Origin: Oikopleura dioica
Lineage: Eukaryota; Chordata; Appendicularia; Copelata; Oikopleuridae
Assembly (NCBI GenBank): GCA_907165135.1
Contig: OU015566.1
Location: forward strand, 64,501-128,500
DNA: 64,000 nucleotides
Reading direction: 5' to 3'
The position numbers and the translations under genes were made by a program. A model generated the notes under the pieces. It made no database searches. It worked only from the letters and a program-made list of their open reading frames with translations, and was not told where the DNA came from. Of this stretch, positions 8,554 to 18,311 are shown piece after piece (positions within the stretch are counted from its first letter, which is position 1; each line of letters starts with the position of its first letter).

Positions 8554-11500
8554 CCAAATTTGGGTTCCGCAAATCTCTGTAAATAAAATAGGACAACAAT
8601 TTCACGTCAATGTAGACATTTTTAATAGCACCATACGATTTTTAGTAGATACTGGAAGTCAGATAAACTGTATATGTCAAAAAAACGTACCAAAATCAAA
8701 AAAAGTTCAAAAAACAAAAATAAACGTCGTTAATTATTCGGGAGGGAAAATTGAAATCTATGGTAAAATTGAAGCGGATATGATTATTGATGGTAAAATT
8801 TATGGAAAATCGATATTTTACATAGTTTCTAATAATTGCAGCCCTATTTTGGGTGTTCCCGCTTTAGTCGACAATGATCTTCTCATAAACCTTAAACGGA
8901 AACGTCTTATTCAGGCGGGACCATTGGAAAGATTTGCAAATCTCAACGAAATTACAGTAAATTCAATAGACGAAAATGATCAATCTGACGCGGTAGAACC
9001 TGAAAATGATTTTTTCGAAGCGTTTTCCAAAGAGAAATTTTCATTTAAAGCCAAATCGGAGACGATAGTTGATCTTCATGTGAATAATTTAACGACACAA
9101 AAAAATTTATTTTTCGAGAAATCAAATCTAGGGGATTCTAAATTACAATTAATCCCGAGTTTTCAAACAATTGATTCTTCTTCGCCAATTTTTCGTTGCC
9201 TCGTAGTTAACCCGACAGATTCCGTCATTCGTATCCCTGCGGGAACTGTATATGTCAAGCTTCATGAAATTGTTGAAATTGCTCGAGTGAAAAGAAATTT
9301 GAATAAAAAGCTTGAGAATATTGAAATAGGCAATATTCAATCACCTAAAGTAAATGAAGAGTTTTATGATTTATTAGATGATGTTGCATTTCTTTTTTTG
9401 GATAGCGATGACCCGCTACCAGCGTGTACTCTTGAAAAATTTAAAATAGAAACGGACTCGAAAATTCCGATCGCATTGCCCCCATACAGAACTCCATTTA
9501 GTCTTCGTAAGATTATGCGGAATAAACTTGATACGCTTGAAAACAATTATATAATTAAGCCGTGTACAAGTCCCTGGAATTCACCATGTTTGCTTGTTGC
9601 CAAGAAAAATGGAGATTTTCGACTTGTAATTGATTTTAGGCATTTAAATAATGTGACGCTCCAGCAACATTATCCACTTCCGAATCTTGAAGATTCTTTG
9701 TCGTTTTTGGAGAAAAGTAGAATTTATAGCTCGGTTGATCTCATAAAGGGATTTTTTCAGATTGAATTGGATGAGGAATCTAAAGATAAAACTGCATTTT
9801 CAAATGAATTCGGTCAATTTAGATTTGAGCGTATGCCAATGGGCGCGAGGAACAGTCCATCTCATTTTATGAGAATAATGGATAAAGTTCTCATGAACAC
9901 AGAGAAGACGGAAATTTTAGCCTATATGGATGATATTTTGTGTCACAGCGAGAACGAGGAAGACCATCTTGTCTGTTTGAAAAAATTTTTTCATATTTTG
10001 AGCGCAAATAATCTCCGTATCAATTGTAAAAAAGCTGTTTTTTTTAAAAAATCAATCAATTTTTGTGGTTATATAATTGAGCATGGACATGTTTACCCAT
10101 CAAGAGATAAAATAAAAGCTGTTCAAAATTTAAGTATTCCGAAGTCGAAAGAGCAAGCGCAGAGTCTGTTCGGATTGTTTAATTTTCATAGGCGCTTTAT
10201 TAAAAATTTCGCTGCGATTGCTCTTCTCATTTCGAAAACATATAGACAGAATTTTGCGTGGACAGAGGAGGCCTCTCAAGCACTTTTGAACTTGAAAAAG
10301 ATTATTTGTGATAATACCTTAAGGCTAAAAATTGCACCATCTTCAGAGGCACTTTTTGTTCTTGAAACTGACGCCTGTAATCAAGGGTATGGAGGTGTTT
10401 TATACATTTGCGAAGAGAAAAACTCTGACGTTGCTCATAATCATTCCGCAGATTGCTTGCTTCCAGTTTCTTATAACAGTGGAAATTTTAATCAGTCACA
10501 AATAAACTATACAATTATCGAGAAAGAACTTTTATCCGCAAAACTTTGCATGGAAAAATGGTCCGTTTATTTAGCGTTTCGTGAGTTTCATTGGATAACG
10601 GATAACTGTAATATAAAAAACATAAAAACCTTGCGAACATACAATCAAAAACTAGCGAGATGGATAACTGATCTTCAAGCATTTTCATTTCGCGTTATTC
10701 AAAAATCATCAAGTAAAATGAAAATAAGCGATTGTCTAAGCCGTAATCAAGAAACAAATATTCAACCAATCTCAATAAACGCGATTTCATGTGATCAAAA
10801 CCGTTTTAGTGAAATTCAGAAAATTGACCCAATTTTATCGGATGTAAGGAAATTTTTAAATATTGATCGGTGGCCCAATAATCCAAAAGGAGATATTGCA
10901 TTTTATCTCTTGCTTAGAGATAGGCTTCGAAGTTCTAGTAATGATCTTATTGTAGTTAAAGAAAGTGAAAACGAACGCATTTGTGTTCCAAAAGAACTCG
11001 AAAGCGAGATAATAGAAAACTATCATAATTATTGCCACGCGGGAATCGATCAAATTTTTGCAAAGATTTCGTGCAAATATATCTTGCCACGAATGAAAAA
11101 AGGAATAATCGAATTTATCAGAAGTTGTGCGTATTGTCAAAAGGATAAACCGAATTATCATCCTAACAGAGCGCCCACTTTAACATTTAAAACACCAACT
11201 AGCCCATTTCAAGTTTTCGGATTCGATTTAATTACTCTTCCTCCTACAGATTTTGGAAATCGATATGTTATGGTAATGGTCGATTTTTTCTCAAAATTCG
11301 GCTACTGTGAGCCACTAAAATCAAGGAATTCAAAATATTTGCTTTCAAAATTTAAGAATGTTATTTTTAGAAACCCTCTTTATCCAAAATTCGTTGTTCT
11401 CAATAACGCAGCAGAACATTCGGAACTTGAAAAATTTATGATAGAAAACAAAATAGAACCCCATTTTACCCCTCCGAGACATCCCCAAAGTAACGGCCAA

Positions 11501-13114
11501 TGTGAGAATTTTAATCGAAATTTAAAAAGTCGATTAAGAGCAAAATGTAATTATGAAAATTGGGATCTCTATCTTCAGGAGGTCCTACACGATATTAATA
11601 CATCAACTCATTCTGTAACTGGATTATCACCCTATACTATTCAAACTGGAATTCAAAACCCTCATAATATTTGTGACCCAAATTTTCGCGAATATGACAA
11701 GAGAATAAAAATTGATTTTGATTTAATTAATAATCTTATTAATGAAGAACAGAAAAATAGGCTTTTAAAATTTTCGAATCCGAAGTTTACTCCGTATCAA
11801 GTTGGGGAAAAAGTTTTAATACGAAATTTTAATGGGAAGAAACCCTCATTTTTGGGCCCTTTCGAAGTGATTTCCGCGTCCAAAGAAGGAACTTGGTATA
11901 CGGTTCAGTCTGGGAGACAAAAATTCAAGCGTCACGCGGATGATCTTAAAAAGTTTCATAGTCGTGAAGAATCAAACGAGCCCAGATTGGACCGAGCCCT
12001 CGGAAAAAATTTTGAAATTGAGGAAATCAATAATAGTTTCACTAGTAATAATTTAGACGGATCATTTTCATCACTTTGTCTTCCGACAAATTTTGGTTCT
12101 ACGAGAGAAAATCTTGATAATTCTGAATTTTTGAAGAAAAAGGAGGAAAAAATTGATGAAATTGCATTAATGATGTCTAAAAATATTTTTGAATCTATTT
12201 TTACGGAATATATTCTTGAAACATTAGAAAATTTACCAGACGAGGTTTCGTCAGATGACGACAGCTCGGTTATATCTGTAATTGAAAATGATGGCGAATT
12301 TCTAGTCATTGAGGAAACTCCAATCGATAGGCGGGAAAAATCGAAACATTCAGAGGCTCTTGCTAGAACAAGAAGACAGATTGATTTTTCGACAGATTCA
12401 GAGTCAGAATTTGAATTTGATGAGAAACTGTGGGACATAACGATGGATTCTGAAACTGAAACTGTTGAAAATCAGGACCCCCATTTAACTTCGTATGATA
12501 AATTAGAATTATCAAAAGATATAAACTGTGGTAAACGTGAGCGTGAATCTTCTAAAGACTCTATTCCTGACCCAAAAAAACCAAACTTGAATTTTGAAAG
12601 TGACTTTCTCGATCACAAAAATATAACAATCGAAGTTAAATTTGAACATGAGCATATTGAATTTTTCGAAAAACTTGATCGACAATACGAGGTTCTTTCG
12701 GCAAATATGATGATTGAAAATGGTTGTATTCTTAAGCTTGGCGAGCTTGCGAAGGAAACATTAATCTATATTCTTTTAAAATTCGGCGTAGAAATCTCGG
12801 GAAAAGAAAATGTTAGTGAACTTAGGATAAAAGTAAGGGAAGTCATAAAAGCAAATCATCCAAGTTGGCAAAAAAGTAATTCTGGAGAGTTTTTGTTCTT
12901 TTCAGTTCTTAACTTGAAGGTTGAAAAGACTCTTTATGAATTATCAAAACCCGAATTAAAGGTCCTTTGTGCTCAATTTCATCTGTCTGACAAAAAATCC
13001 TTTTCTCAAATGTCCAAACTTGAAATGTTCGAATTTATTGACGAAAAATTTTATTCGCTTTTTCCAAATCATCCTCGTAAAAACAACTGTCTTATTTTTG
13101 GACCGCAAATATGA
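8405..13114 (+). CDS. pol: Element B Pol polyprotein (protease-RT-RNase H-integrase-tail), integrase Asp to Asn
   Basis: One uninterrupted frame of 1569 codons counted from the in-frame ATG at 8405, which overlaps the gag end in another frame. Residue numbers are from that ATG. Protease DTGSQ about 82-86; RT MPMG before YMDD 507-510; RNase H ETDA with Asp 656, IIEKELL and ITDN; integrase zinc motif H..H..CAYC from about 874; integrase Asp 941; second catalytic position N1000 (codon 11402-11404) where C, D, E and F have Asp; Glu 1034; GPF motif in FLGPFEVI. An acidic Ser-rich tail follows with TDSESEFEF, LTSYDKL and KRERESSKDS, then the conserved C-terminal domain (about 12720-13110). The Asn should inactivate integrase. 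Pol is in the +1, not -1, frame of gag because of the lost A. Confidence 0.93.
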   Translation: MDILNLAVPKFYAMNAIITGTLEGSAQRKPVKRQRERPKSQKLIYEPDHDQIWVPQISVNKIGQQFHVNVDIFNSTIRFLVDTGSQINCICQKNVPKSKKVQKTKINVVNYSGGKIEIYGKIEADMIIDGKIYGKSIFYIVSNNCSPILGVPALVDNDLLINLKRKRLIQAGPLERFANLNEITVNSIDENDQSDAVEPENDFFEAFSKEKFSFKAKSETIVDLHVNNLTTQKNLFFEKSNLGDSKLQLIPSFQTIDSSSPIFRCLVVNPTDSVIRIPAGTVYVKLHEIVEIARVKRNLNKKLENIEIGNIQSPKVNEEFYDLLDDVAFLFLDSDDPLPACTLEKFKIETDSKIPIALPPYRTPFSLRKIMRNKLDTLENNYIIKPCTSPWNSPCLLVAKKNGDFRLVIDFRHLNNVTLQQHYPLPNLEDSLSFLEKSRIYSSVDLIKGFFQIELDEESKDKTAFSNEFGQFRFERMPMGARNSPSHFMRIMDKVLMNTEKTEILAYMDDILCHSENEEDHLVCLKKFFHILSANNLRINCKKAVFFKKSINFCGYIIEHGHVYPSRDKIKAVQNLSIPKSKEQAQSLFGLFNFHRRFIKNFAAIALLISKTYRQNFAWTEEASQALLNLKKIICDNTLRLKIAPSSEALFVLETDACNQGYGGVLYICEEKNSDVAHNHSADCLLPVSYNSGNFNQSQINYTIIEKELLSAKLCMEKWSVYLAFREFHWITDNCNIKNIKTLRTYNQKLARWITDLQAFSFRVIQKSSSKMKISDCLSRNQETNIQPISINAISCDQNRFSEIQKIDPILSDVRKFLNIDRWPNNPKGDIAFYLLLRDRLRSSSNDLIVVKESENERICVPKELESEIIENYHNYCHAGIDQIFAKISCKYILPRMKKGIIEFIRSCAYCQKDKPNYHPNRAPTLTFKTPTSPFQVFGFDLITLPPTDFGNRYVMVMVDFFSKFGYCEPLKSRNSKYLLSKFKNVIFRNPLYPKFVVLNNAAEHSELEKFMIENKIEPHFTPPRHPQSNGQCENFNRNLKSRLRAKCNYENWDLYLQEVLHDINTSTHSVTGLSPYTIQTGIQNPHNICDPNFREYDKRIKIDFDLINNLINEEQKNRLLKFSNPKFTPYQVGEKVLIRNFNGKKPSFLGPFEVISASKEGTWYTVQSGRQKFKRHADDLKKFHSREESNEPRLDRALGKNFEIEEINNSFTSNNLDGSFSSLCLPTNFGSTRENLDNSEFLKKKEEKIDEIALMMSKNIFESIFTEYILETLENLPDEVSSDDDSSVISVIENDGEFLVIEETPIDRREKSKHSEALARTRRQIDFSTDSESEFEFDEKLWDITMDSETETVENQDPHLTSYDKLELSKDINCGKRERESSKDSIPDPKKPNLNFESDFLDHKNITIEVKFEHEHIEFFEKLDRQYEVLSANMMIENGCILKLGELAKETLIYILLKFGVEISGKENVSELRIKVREVIKANHPSWQKSNSGEFLFFSVLNLKVEKTLYELSKPELKVLCAQFHLSDKKSFSQMSKLEMFEFIDEKFYSLFPNHPRKNNCLIFGPQI

Positions 13115-13179
13115 ATTCAAAAGTTCTGACAGAAAAGATGCTCAAATTTATACAAAAGATGCCCTGGTGTGGCCATACT

Positions 13180-14268
13180 AATACCTATACTGGAAAGAAC
13201 ACAAAAAATAAAATTGAATTCCTTTCTTTCACGGCCCGTTCGTCAACTTGGATAGATTTTTGATTCGAGACACACAAAATCGGTTAAACATGGATTCTTG
13301 AGCCAATTCCGTGGATTGCTTGCATGAGATCATCTTAATCAAAATACTGTTTTTTTTCTCATAACGTACGCGTTATTCACATCATCAAAGGCACATTAGC
13401 CAGCGTCATTTTGCGTTTAATTCTCACAAATTTTAGGAACGCATGAACATTCAAACAATTAAAATATTCTTATTTTATTTTCTGAAAATTATTATTCTGG
13501 TAATTATTATTTCTTCGACGATTCCTGATTCTCCTCCTTGATTTCACAATTCGACAATCACTTCTGGAAACTCCCATCCACAATGGAATGCTATCTTCTC
13601 TTCTATGATTTCAGTTGGACTGCCGTATGTAGCTCATCCCCAGCCGAGTTCCGCTTAGCGGCTTGACACTGTGACCCCGTGCACCGCGGGATGGCGGTGT
13701 CTGTAAGTGCTCCTGGTAGGTTTTGTTGATTGAATCCCTTTTTGGCTCGATTTAAGGACGACTGGTCATCTTCTTCAAATACGACAAAACTGCACTTTCT
13801 TCAACAAAAACGACAGCTTCAACTACAATGACAACGACTTTGCTTGGACTGACAACGATTTGGACAACGGACTTGGTTAAACTTTTCTTATTTGTTTAAT
13901 TTCTTATCAGCAGTGATATGGCCACATAGTGGGAAGTTGAGCTGTTGATAAGAAAGAAAAATTAAAATATATTTCAACAGTGAAACTGCTGCTAGCGTCA
14001 CGTGAACGCGATTGAAAGGTCAAAAACAAAAAGAAGAAAACAATTGCGCGAAAAGCGCATCGCCATATCTGGAAAAGAAAATAAGCGCGCGAAATGCGCG
14101 AGCGCCTTATTTGGAAATAATTGCACCTGCTTGAAATTGAAATTGAAAATTTTGAAAATTGAAAATCACTTCTCTTCTTACCAAATACAATAGCAGCGTT
14201 TCCGAATTTCTTGAGTTTTTTCTTCGCAAGTTGCAGCTAGCTTAGAGAATTATTTTGAAATTGTATCA
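13180..14268 (+). repeat. Element B 3' LTR
   Basis: 1089 bp, starts TAATAC, ends GTATCA, nearly identical to the 5' copy. Hairpin II is repeated at 13903-13952. The internal region just before it (13131-13179) holds AAAAGATG twice and GGTGTGGCCATAC but no purine tract abutting the LTR. Confidence 0.95.
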
Positions 14269-15485
14269 CTCGTTTTTGGGCGATTCATGATAACGATGAC
14301 CAACGAAAAAAAATTTTTTTTTTTGAATATTTTTTCTGTTGGGTTTGAGAGGCTCAGAATCAACCAAAATGACGCTCGGAAGACGGCAGAAACGCTGCAA
14401 ATAAAATAAGAGCAAAAAACGAATTTTCAAAATTTTGACCTCATTTTTGGGCGATTCATGATAACGATGACCATCGAAAAAAAAATTTTTTTTTGAATTT
14501 TTTTTCTGTTGGGTTTGAGAGGCTCAGTACGAACCAAAATGACGCTCGGAAGACGGCAGAAACGCTGCAAATAAAATTTGGGCAAAAAACGAAATTTCAA
14601 AATTTTGACCTCGTTTTTGGGCGATTCATGATAACGATGACCATCGAAAAAAAAATTTTTTTTCTGTTGGGTTTGAGAGGCTCAGAATCAACCAAAATGA
14701 CGCTCGGAAGACGGCAGAAACGCTGCAAATAAAATTTGGGCAAAAAACGAAATTTCAAAATTTTGACCTCGTTTTTGGGCGATTCATGATAACGATGGCC
14801 ATCGAAAAAAAAATTTTTTTTTTGAATTTTTTTTCTGTTGGGTTTGAGAGGCTCAGTATCAACCAAAATGACGCTCGGAAAACGGCAGAAACGCTGCAAA
14901 TAAAATTAGAGCAAAAACGAATTTTCAAAATTTTGACCTCGTTTTTGGGCGATTCATGATAACGATGACCATCGAAAAAAAAATTTTTTTTTTGAATTTT
15001 TTTTCTGTTAGATTTGAGAGGCTTAGAATCAACCAAAATGACGCTCGGAAGACGGCAAAAACGCTGCAAATAAAATTAGGGCAAAAAACGAAATTTCAAA
15101 ATTTTGACCTCGTTTTTAGGCGATTCATGATAACGATGACCATCGAAAAAAAAATTTTTTTTTTTGAATTTTTTTTCTGTTGGGTTTGAGAGGCTCAGAA
15201 TCAACCAAAATGACGCTCGGAAGACGGCAGAAACGCTGCAAATAAAATTAAGGCAAAAAACGAAATTTCAAAATTTTGACCTCGTTTTTGGGTGATTCAT
15301 GATAACGATGACCATCGAAAAAAAAATTATTTTTTTGAATTTTTTTTCTGTTGGGTTTGAGAGGCTTAGAATCAACCAAAATGACGCTCGGAAGACGGCA
15401 GAAATGCTGCAAATAAAATTAGGGCAAAAACGAAATTTCAAAATTTTGACCTCGTTTTTGGGCGATTCATGATAACGATGACCAT
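14269..15485 (+). repeat. Satellite array 2 (about 7 monomers with diagnostic variants)
   Basis: Same monomer as array 1. Successive copies carry ordered variants: TACGAACC; a shortened A/T tract; GGCCATCG with GGAAAACGG; GTTAGATTTG with GGCTTAG; TTTTTAGGCG; GGGTGATTC with ATTATTTTTTTG and AAATGCTGC. The same order recurs at 57240-58250 and partly elsewhere, showing higher-order repeat structure. Confidence 0.95.
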
Positions 15486-15802
15486 TGATGCAATACCGGA
15501 GAAAAAGAGAGAAAAAAAAATCTTTGATAAGTTCACCGGCGAAATTGAGCTCAACCCAAGTCACAAAATATTCCCCCGATTCACACAAAAATTCTCGAAA
15601 AGATGGCGACGCAAATTCCGCCCAAAAATGTTCTTTGAAGGTCCAGACTCGTGTAAAAGGTCAGCTTCTTGTTTTATGTCCGTATCGGAGCTAGAACCTC
15701 TGCGGACCTCTAAAACAAGCAAGCGGCCGACTCTCATAAATTGCTTTCCATTTAAGCTTCGGTTAGGGTTTAAAATTAAGCGGCAACGTGTAGGACTAGG
15801 CA

Positions 15803-15823
15803 GTACGTACGCGTGCATATAAT
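15803..15823 (+). promoter_or_regulatory. TACGTACGCGTG box plus TATA-like sequence (element C LTR)
   Basis: GTACGTACGCGTG is followed directly by CATATAAT. The box is shared by LTRs of otherwise different families (A, B, D, F), the spacing to a TATA-like sequence is similar in A and D, so this is the best core-promoter candidate. Confidence 0.5.
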
Positions 15824-15917
15824 ACTTCTGTGCAATTATTATTACATCTTCAAATGACTTTATTTATCAAAAATAGCCGCTTAATTCCCAATTTCAATAG
15901 ATCTCGCTTGTTTGCTA

Positions 15918-16275
15918 ACCCGAGTGTTCGAGGGTTGATTTTATTTCTTAACCACTAAATTAGCCCGAGTGTTCGAGGGTTAATTTAAATTCTAATTCCT
16001 AACCGCTTAAATACCCGAGTGTTCGAGGGTTAACTTATTTTCTTATTCCTGACCGCTTTATAAGCCCGAGTGTTCGAGGGTTAACTTTATTTTGATCGTC
16101 TCTTTTAAAGCTGAAATCGTCTCTTCTATAAGTAAAACCGTTTCTTATACAGTTAAAATTGTTCCTTTTCTAGCCAAATTTGTCTCTTTTGTGCTCTAAA
16201 GCCCCGAGAGTTCGTGGGTTAATTTTAATTTAAAATTCCTGATTATTGATGAGACCCAACTGTTCGAGGGTTAAT
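15918..16275 (+). repeat. Spaced LTR repeats CCGAGTGTTCGAGGGTTAA (element C)
   Basis: Near-identical copies start at about 15919, 15964, 16013, 16071, with degenerate copies near 16202 and 16254. Spacing is about 45-60 nt. The element A LTR keeps at least four copies (about 4453, 4608, 4683, 4733, minus strand). Between the copies lies a second motif, CGTCTCTT/CGTTTCTT, repeated about every 26 nt. Likely arrayed protein-binding sites. Confidence 0.75.
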
Positions 16276-16479
16276 TTTTCCTTAAAAATAGCATGTGGCT
16301 TTTAATTACTCTGTTCATTTTTGGATGACAACGACGAGTGCTCTCGACGCGGATGCGAGTCCTACCACCTCGCCAACTCCTCAAAATCGACTTCAAAAGG
16401 CATCCATGGGCGGGCCGGATGGCAAGCTTCTAGCTGCAGATACTTGGACATCTTGCGGTTCCTTGTCTCCGATAAGGCT

Positions 16480-16513
16480 TGACGCGAAGTAGCGAGTTAA
16501 GCAAAAGGCGTCA
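16480..16513 (+). promoter_or_regulatory. Leader hairpin I and splice-donor-like site (element C)
   Basis: TGACGC (16480-16485) pairs with GCGTCA (16508-16513). It is followed by GTAACTGCCGCAAG and GTAAGCC; AAG|GTAAG at 16528 is a strong donor match. CTCCAATTCTTTGCAG ends at 17103 as acceptor, giving a candidate 576-nt intron that would end 59 nt before the gag ATG. Confidence 0.65.
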
Positions 16514-17162
16514 GTAACTGCCGCAAGGTAAGCCGAAGTTTATTTTGAACCCGGTATATAGTTTATTTTATCGTTTATTTTAAATGCTTTTTCTTACTGA
16601 TATTTATGTTTTCTTTATTTCCTTTATAAAAAAAATATTCAAAAAAATCAAAAAAAAAAAAATAATATAGATTTCACTTAATTATTTCAACCCTTTCTAT
16701 TATTTTATAATTATAATTTCTGGCCGATTATTATTATAATTTTATTTATCTGTTTCTAAAAATGGTTATTTTATCTTTGCTGCTACCGCGACGCTTCTTG
16801 CGAATCACGTTCATCCCATCACAAGTTTGCGATCAACGAAAAGAAATGCTCGAGAACCCGGCTCTGGCGAAAACGAATAGATCTGAAAAGATCGAGAAAG
16901 ATTATCCGGAAGAAACCTTCGCGAACTTGTGAACTTTGTTTTGAAAATCTGCATGCGCGCGGCGCGTGCGCCCATTTTATTATTGTGTTTTTGTTTTGCA
17001 GCTGCGCTTTTTCTGCAATTTCGCTCACCGCCAAATTCAAATCAGACTTGAAATAGACCAAAAACCGCGAACATCTAAATTTCTTTTCTCCAATTCTTTG
17101 CAGGAAAATTAATTTGATTAGAGATTCTTCCTTAATTGCAATCAGGCGCAGAGATTTGTATT

Positions 17163-18311
17163 ATGGTGAACGACGAAGACAAGCCGCAAGATTCCACACT
17201 TCCTAAAAGTAAGGTTTACCCAAAATGCCCAGAAGAGGTGCTCAACTCTTCATCCCTTTTTTCACTTCCCCCGGGCCAAGGGTTTTGCTCAAAAATGAAA
17301 TTTTTCGAAGTCAAATTATTGCTCAAAAATATAAAAAATAAAATCAGTCGCGCGGAGTGGACACTGAACCGAGCACTTGAGGCTCATCCGTCTGATAATG
17401 AAAACGAAATTCGGGCTCAGTTCAACGACCAAGCGGCTGATTTTGTATTAAATTCGTGCGGTTCGGAATTTTATCGGGACATTGGGGAGGAACTCGTTCG
17501 TATCGAAAAGTGGGAGAAAAGGCTCGAATTTATTTCGAATCTTTTTGTAGAAGAGTCTCAAGAAGAACAGGCGCAGCGCGCCAAAAATACTCTAGAATCC
17601 ATGGCGAGAAAGGTTGAGGCTTCCGAGACCTTTGCGCGGTTTTTGACTAGGATTACCTCCTGTGCTGGACTGATTACAAGCAACAAAACTTATCAGAATT
17701 TTCTTATCGAAGAAAAATTTAAAAAATCTATCAGTCCAGCAAACAAGAGTTTTTTGCTAGATCAGTTACAATGGGACGAGCCGGTAGAAAAAATTGCTAA
17801 ATTTCTCGACGCGCGCAAGCGACATTTAAAATCGAGCTCGTCGGCGAACGTTAGTAAAATTGAGATACAAACTCAGATCAGCGATCTGATGGAAAGTCAG
17901 TCGGTTTTGCTCGCTCAGCAAGCAAAAACATTCGAGCAAACAGTTGCGGCCACGCAGGCCAGGGCTGAGGAGCAAAACGGCCGGCTTCTGGATCAGATCG
18001 CTGTTCTAACGGCAAAGATCAGCGCGATGGAGGGCAATCAGAGCCGAGACTTTCAACCTCGATCTTACGCCCCGCGCTTCCCATCTCAGGCCAGAAACGA
18101 GGGCCAGGGGCCACCGACATTCTCAGCTCCGAATCAGGGCCAGTGGAGGCCAAGAGCTAGATTTTGTCGACCATGTAATTCGAACGAGCACTGGCGCTCA
18201 GAATGCCCTAAAATAACATGCTTTGTTTGTGGTAAATCGGGCCACATGGCGAAAAATTGTCAGGACCGTAAGGTCCCGGCCGGCGCCAAAAATGAAGAAC
18301 CTTTAAACTAA
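17163..18311 (+). CDS. gag: Element C Gag polyprotein
   Basis: 382 residues, intact, starting at the LTR/primer-site junction ATG (17163). An upstream in-frame extension exists inside the LTR, but the junction ATG is the one conserved in other elements. Capsid-like region about 15-225, with ISPANKSFLLDQLQWDE near its end. A Gln/Ala-rich helix (about 235-285) follows, then a Pro/Gln/Arg linker. Two CX2CX4HX4C knuckles (CRPC..., CFVC...) precede the C-terminal GAKNEEPLN. Very close to element A Gag. Ends TTA AAC TAA with T in front, a slippery heptamer. Confidence 0.93.
   Translation: MVNDEDKPQDSTLPKSKVYPKCPEEVLNSSSLFSLPPGQGFCSKMKFFEVKLLLKNIKNKISRAEWTLNRALEAHPSDNENEIRAQFNDQAADFVLNSCGSEFYRDIGEELVRIEKWEKRLEFISNLFVEESQEEQAQRAKNTLESMARKVEASETFARFLTRITSCAGLITSNKTYQNFLIEEKFKKSISPANKSFLLDQLQWDEPVEKIAKFLDARKRHLKSSSSANVSKIEIQTQISDLMESQSVLLAQQAKTFEQTVAATQARAEEQNGRLLDQIAVLTAKISAMEGNQSRDFQPRSYAPRFPSQARNEGQGPPTFSAPNQGQWRPRARFCRPCNSNEHWRSECPKITCFVCGKSGHMAKNCQDRKVPAGAKNEEPLN
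18302..18308 (+). promoter_or_regulatory. -1 ribosomal frameshift slippery site T TTA AAC (element C)
   Basis: Gag frame reads CCT TTA AAC TAA, so T TTA AAC is in phase and abuts the stop. Pol is in the -1 frame from 18308 (CTA ATT GCT). Same heptamer as element A. Confidence 0.88.

Larger units (their letters stand above)
6330..14268 (+). mobile_element. Element B: complete Ty3/Gypsy-type LTR retrotransposon, defective
   Basis: Flanked by the 5-bp target duplication CTCGT (6325-6329 and 14269-14273). LTRs are 6330-7417 and 13180-14268 and differ at only a handful of positions (for example 1-nt homopolymer changes), so the insertion is recent. Gag has an internal stop, the slippery site has lost one A, and the integrase second catalytic Asp is Asn. 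Same clade as F and G. Confidence 0.95.
15486..17163 (+). repeat. Element C 5' LTR
   Basis: 1678 bp, begins TGATGC and ends GTATTA. Contains a GTACGTACGCGTG box followed by CATATAAT (15803-15823), six spaced copies of a GTTCGAGGGTTAA motif (about 15918-16275), a run of CGTCTCTT-like motifs at about 26-nt spacing (16095-16190), hairpin I and a splice-donor-like site near 16528, and a polypyrimidine-TTTGCAG acceptor-like site ending 17103. No counterpart of hairpin II was found. Confidence 0.95.

Noticed and set aside
9149-9340. Antisense open frames inside gag and pol
   Set aside because: They are shadows of the real frames, short, and not conserved between elements.
12620-13110. A chromodomain at the Pol C-terminus
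   Set aside because: No aromatic-cage chromodomain pattern was seen; the helical ELK-type units fit SAP/HeH better.
15485-15822. Open frame of about 117 codons at the start of the C LTR
   Set aside because: It starts in satellite or LTR sequence, lies upstream of or over the promoter-like box, and the A LTR does not keep it.
15918-16275. tRNA-derived or Pol III promoter sequence because of TTCGA cores
   Set aside because: No A-box at a proper distance, no cloverleaf, and the core is tandemly arrayed rather than single.
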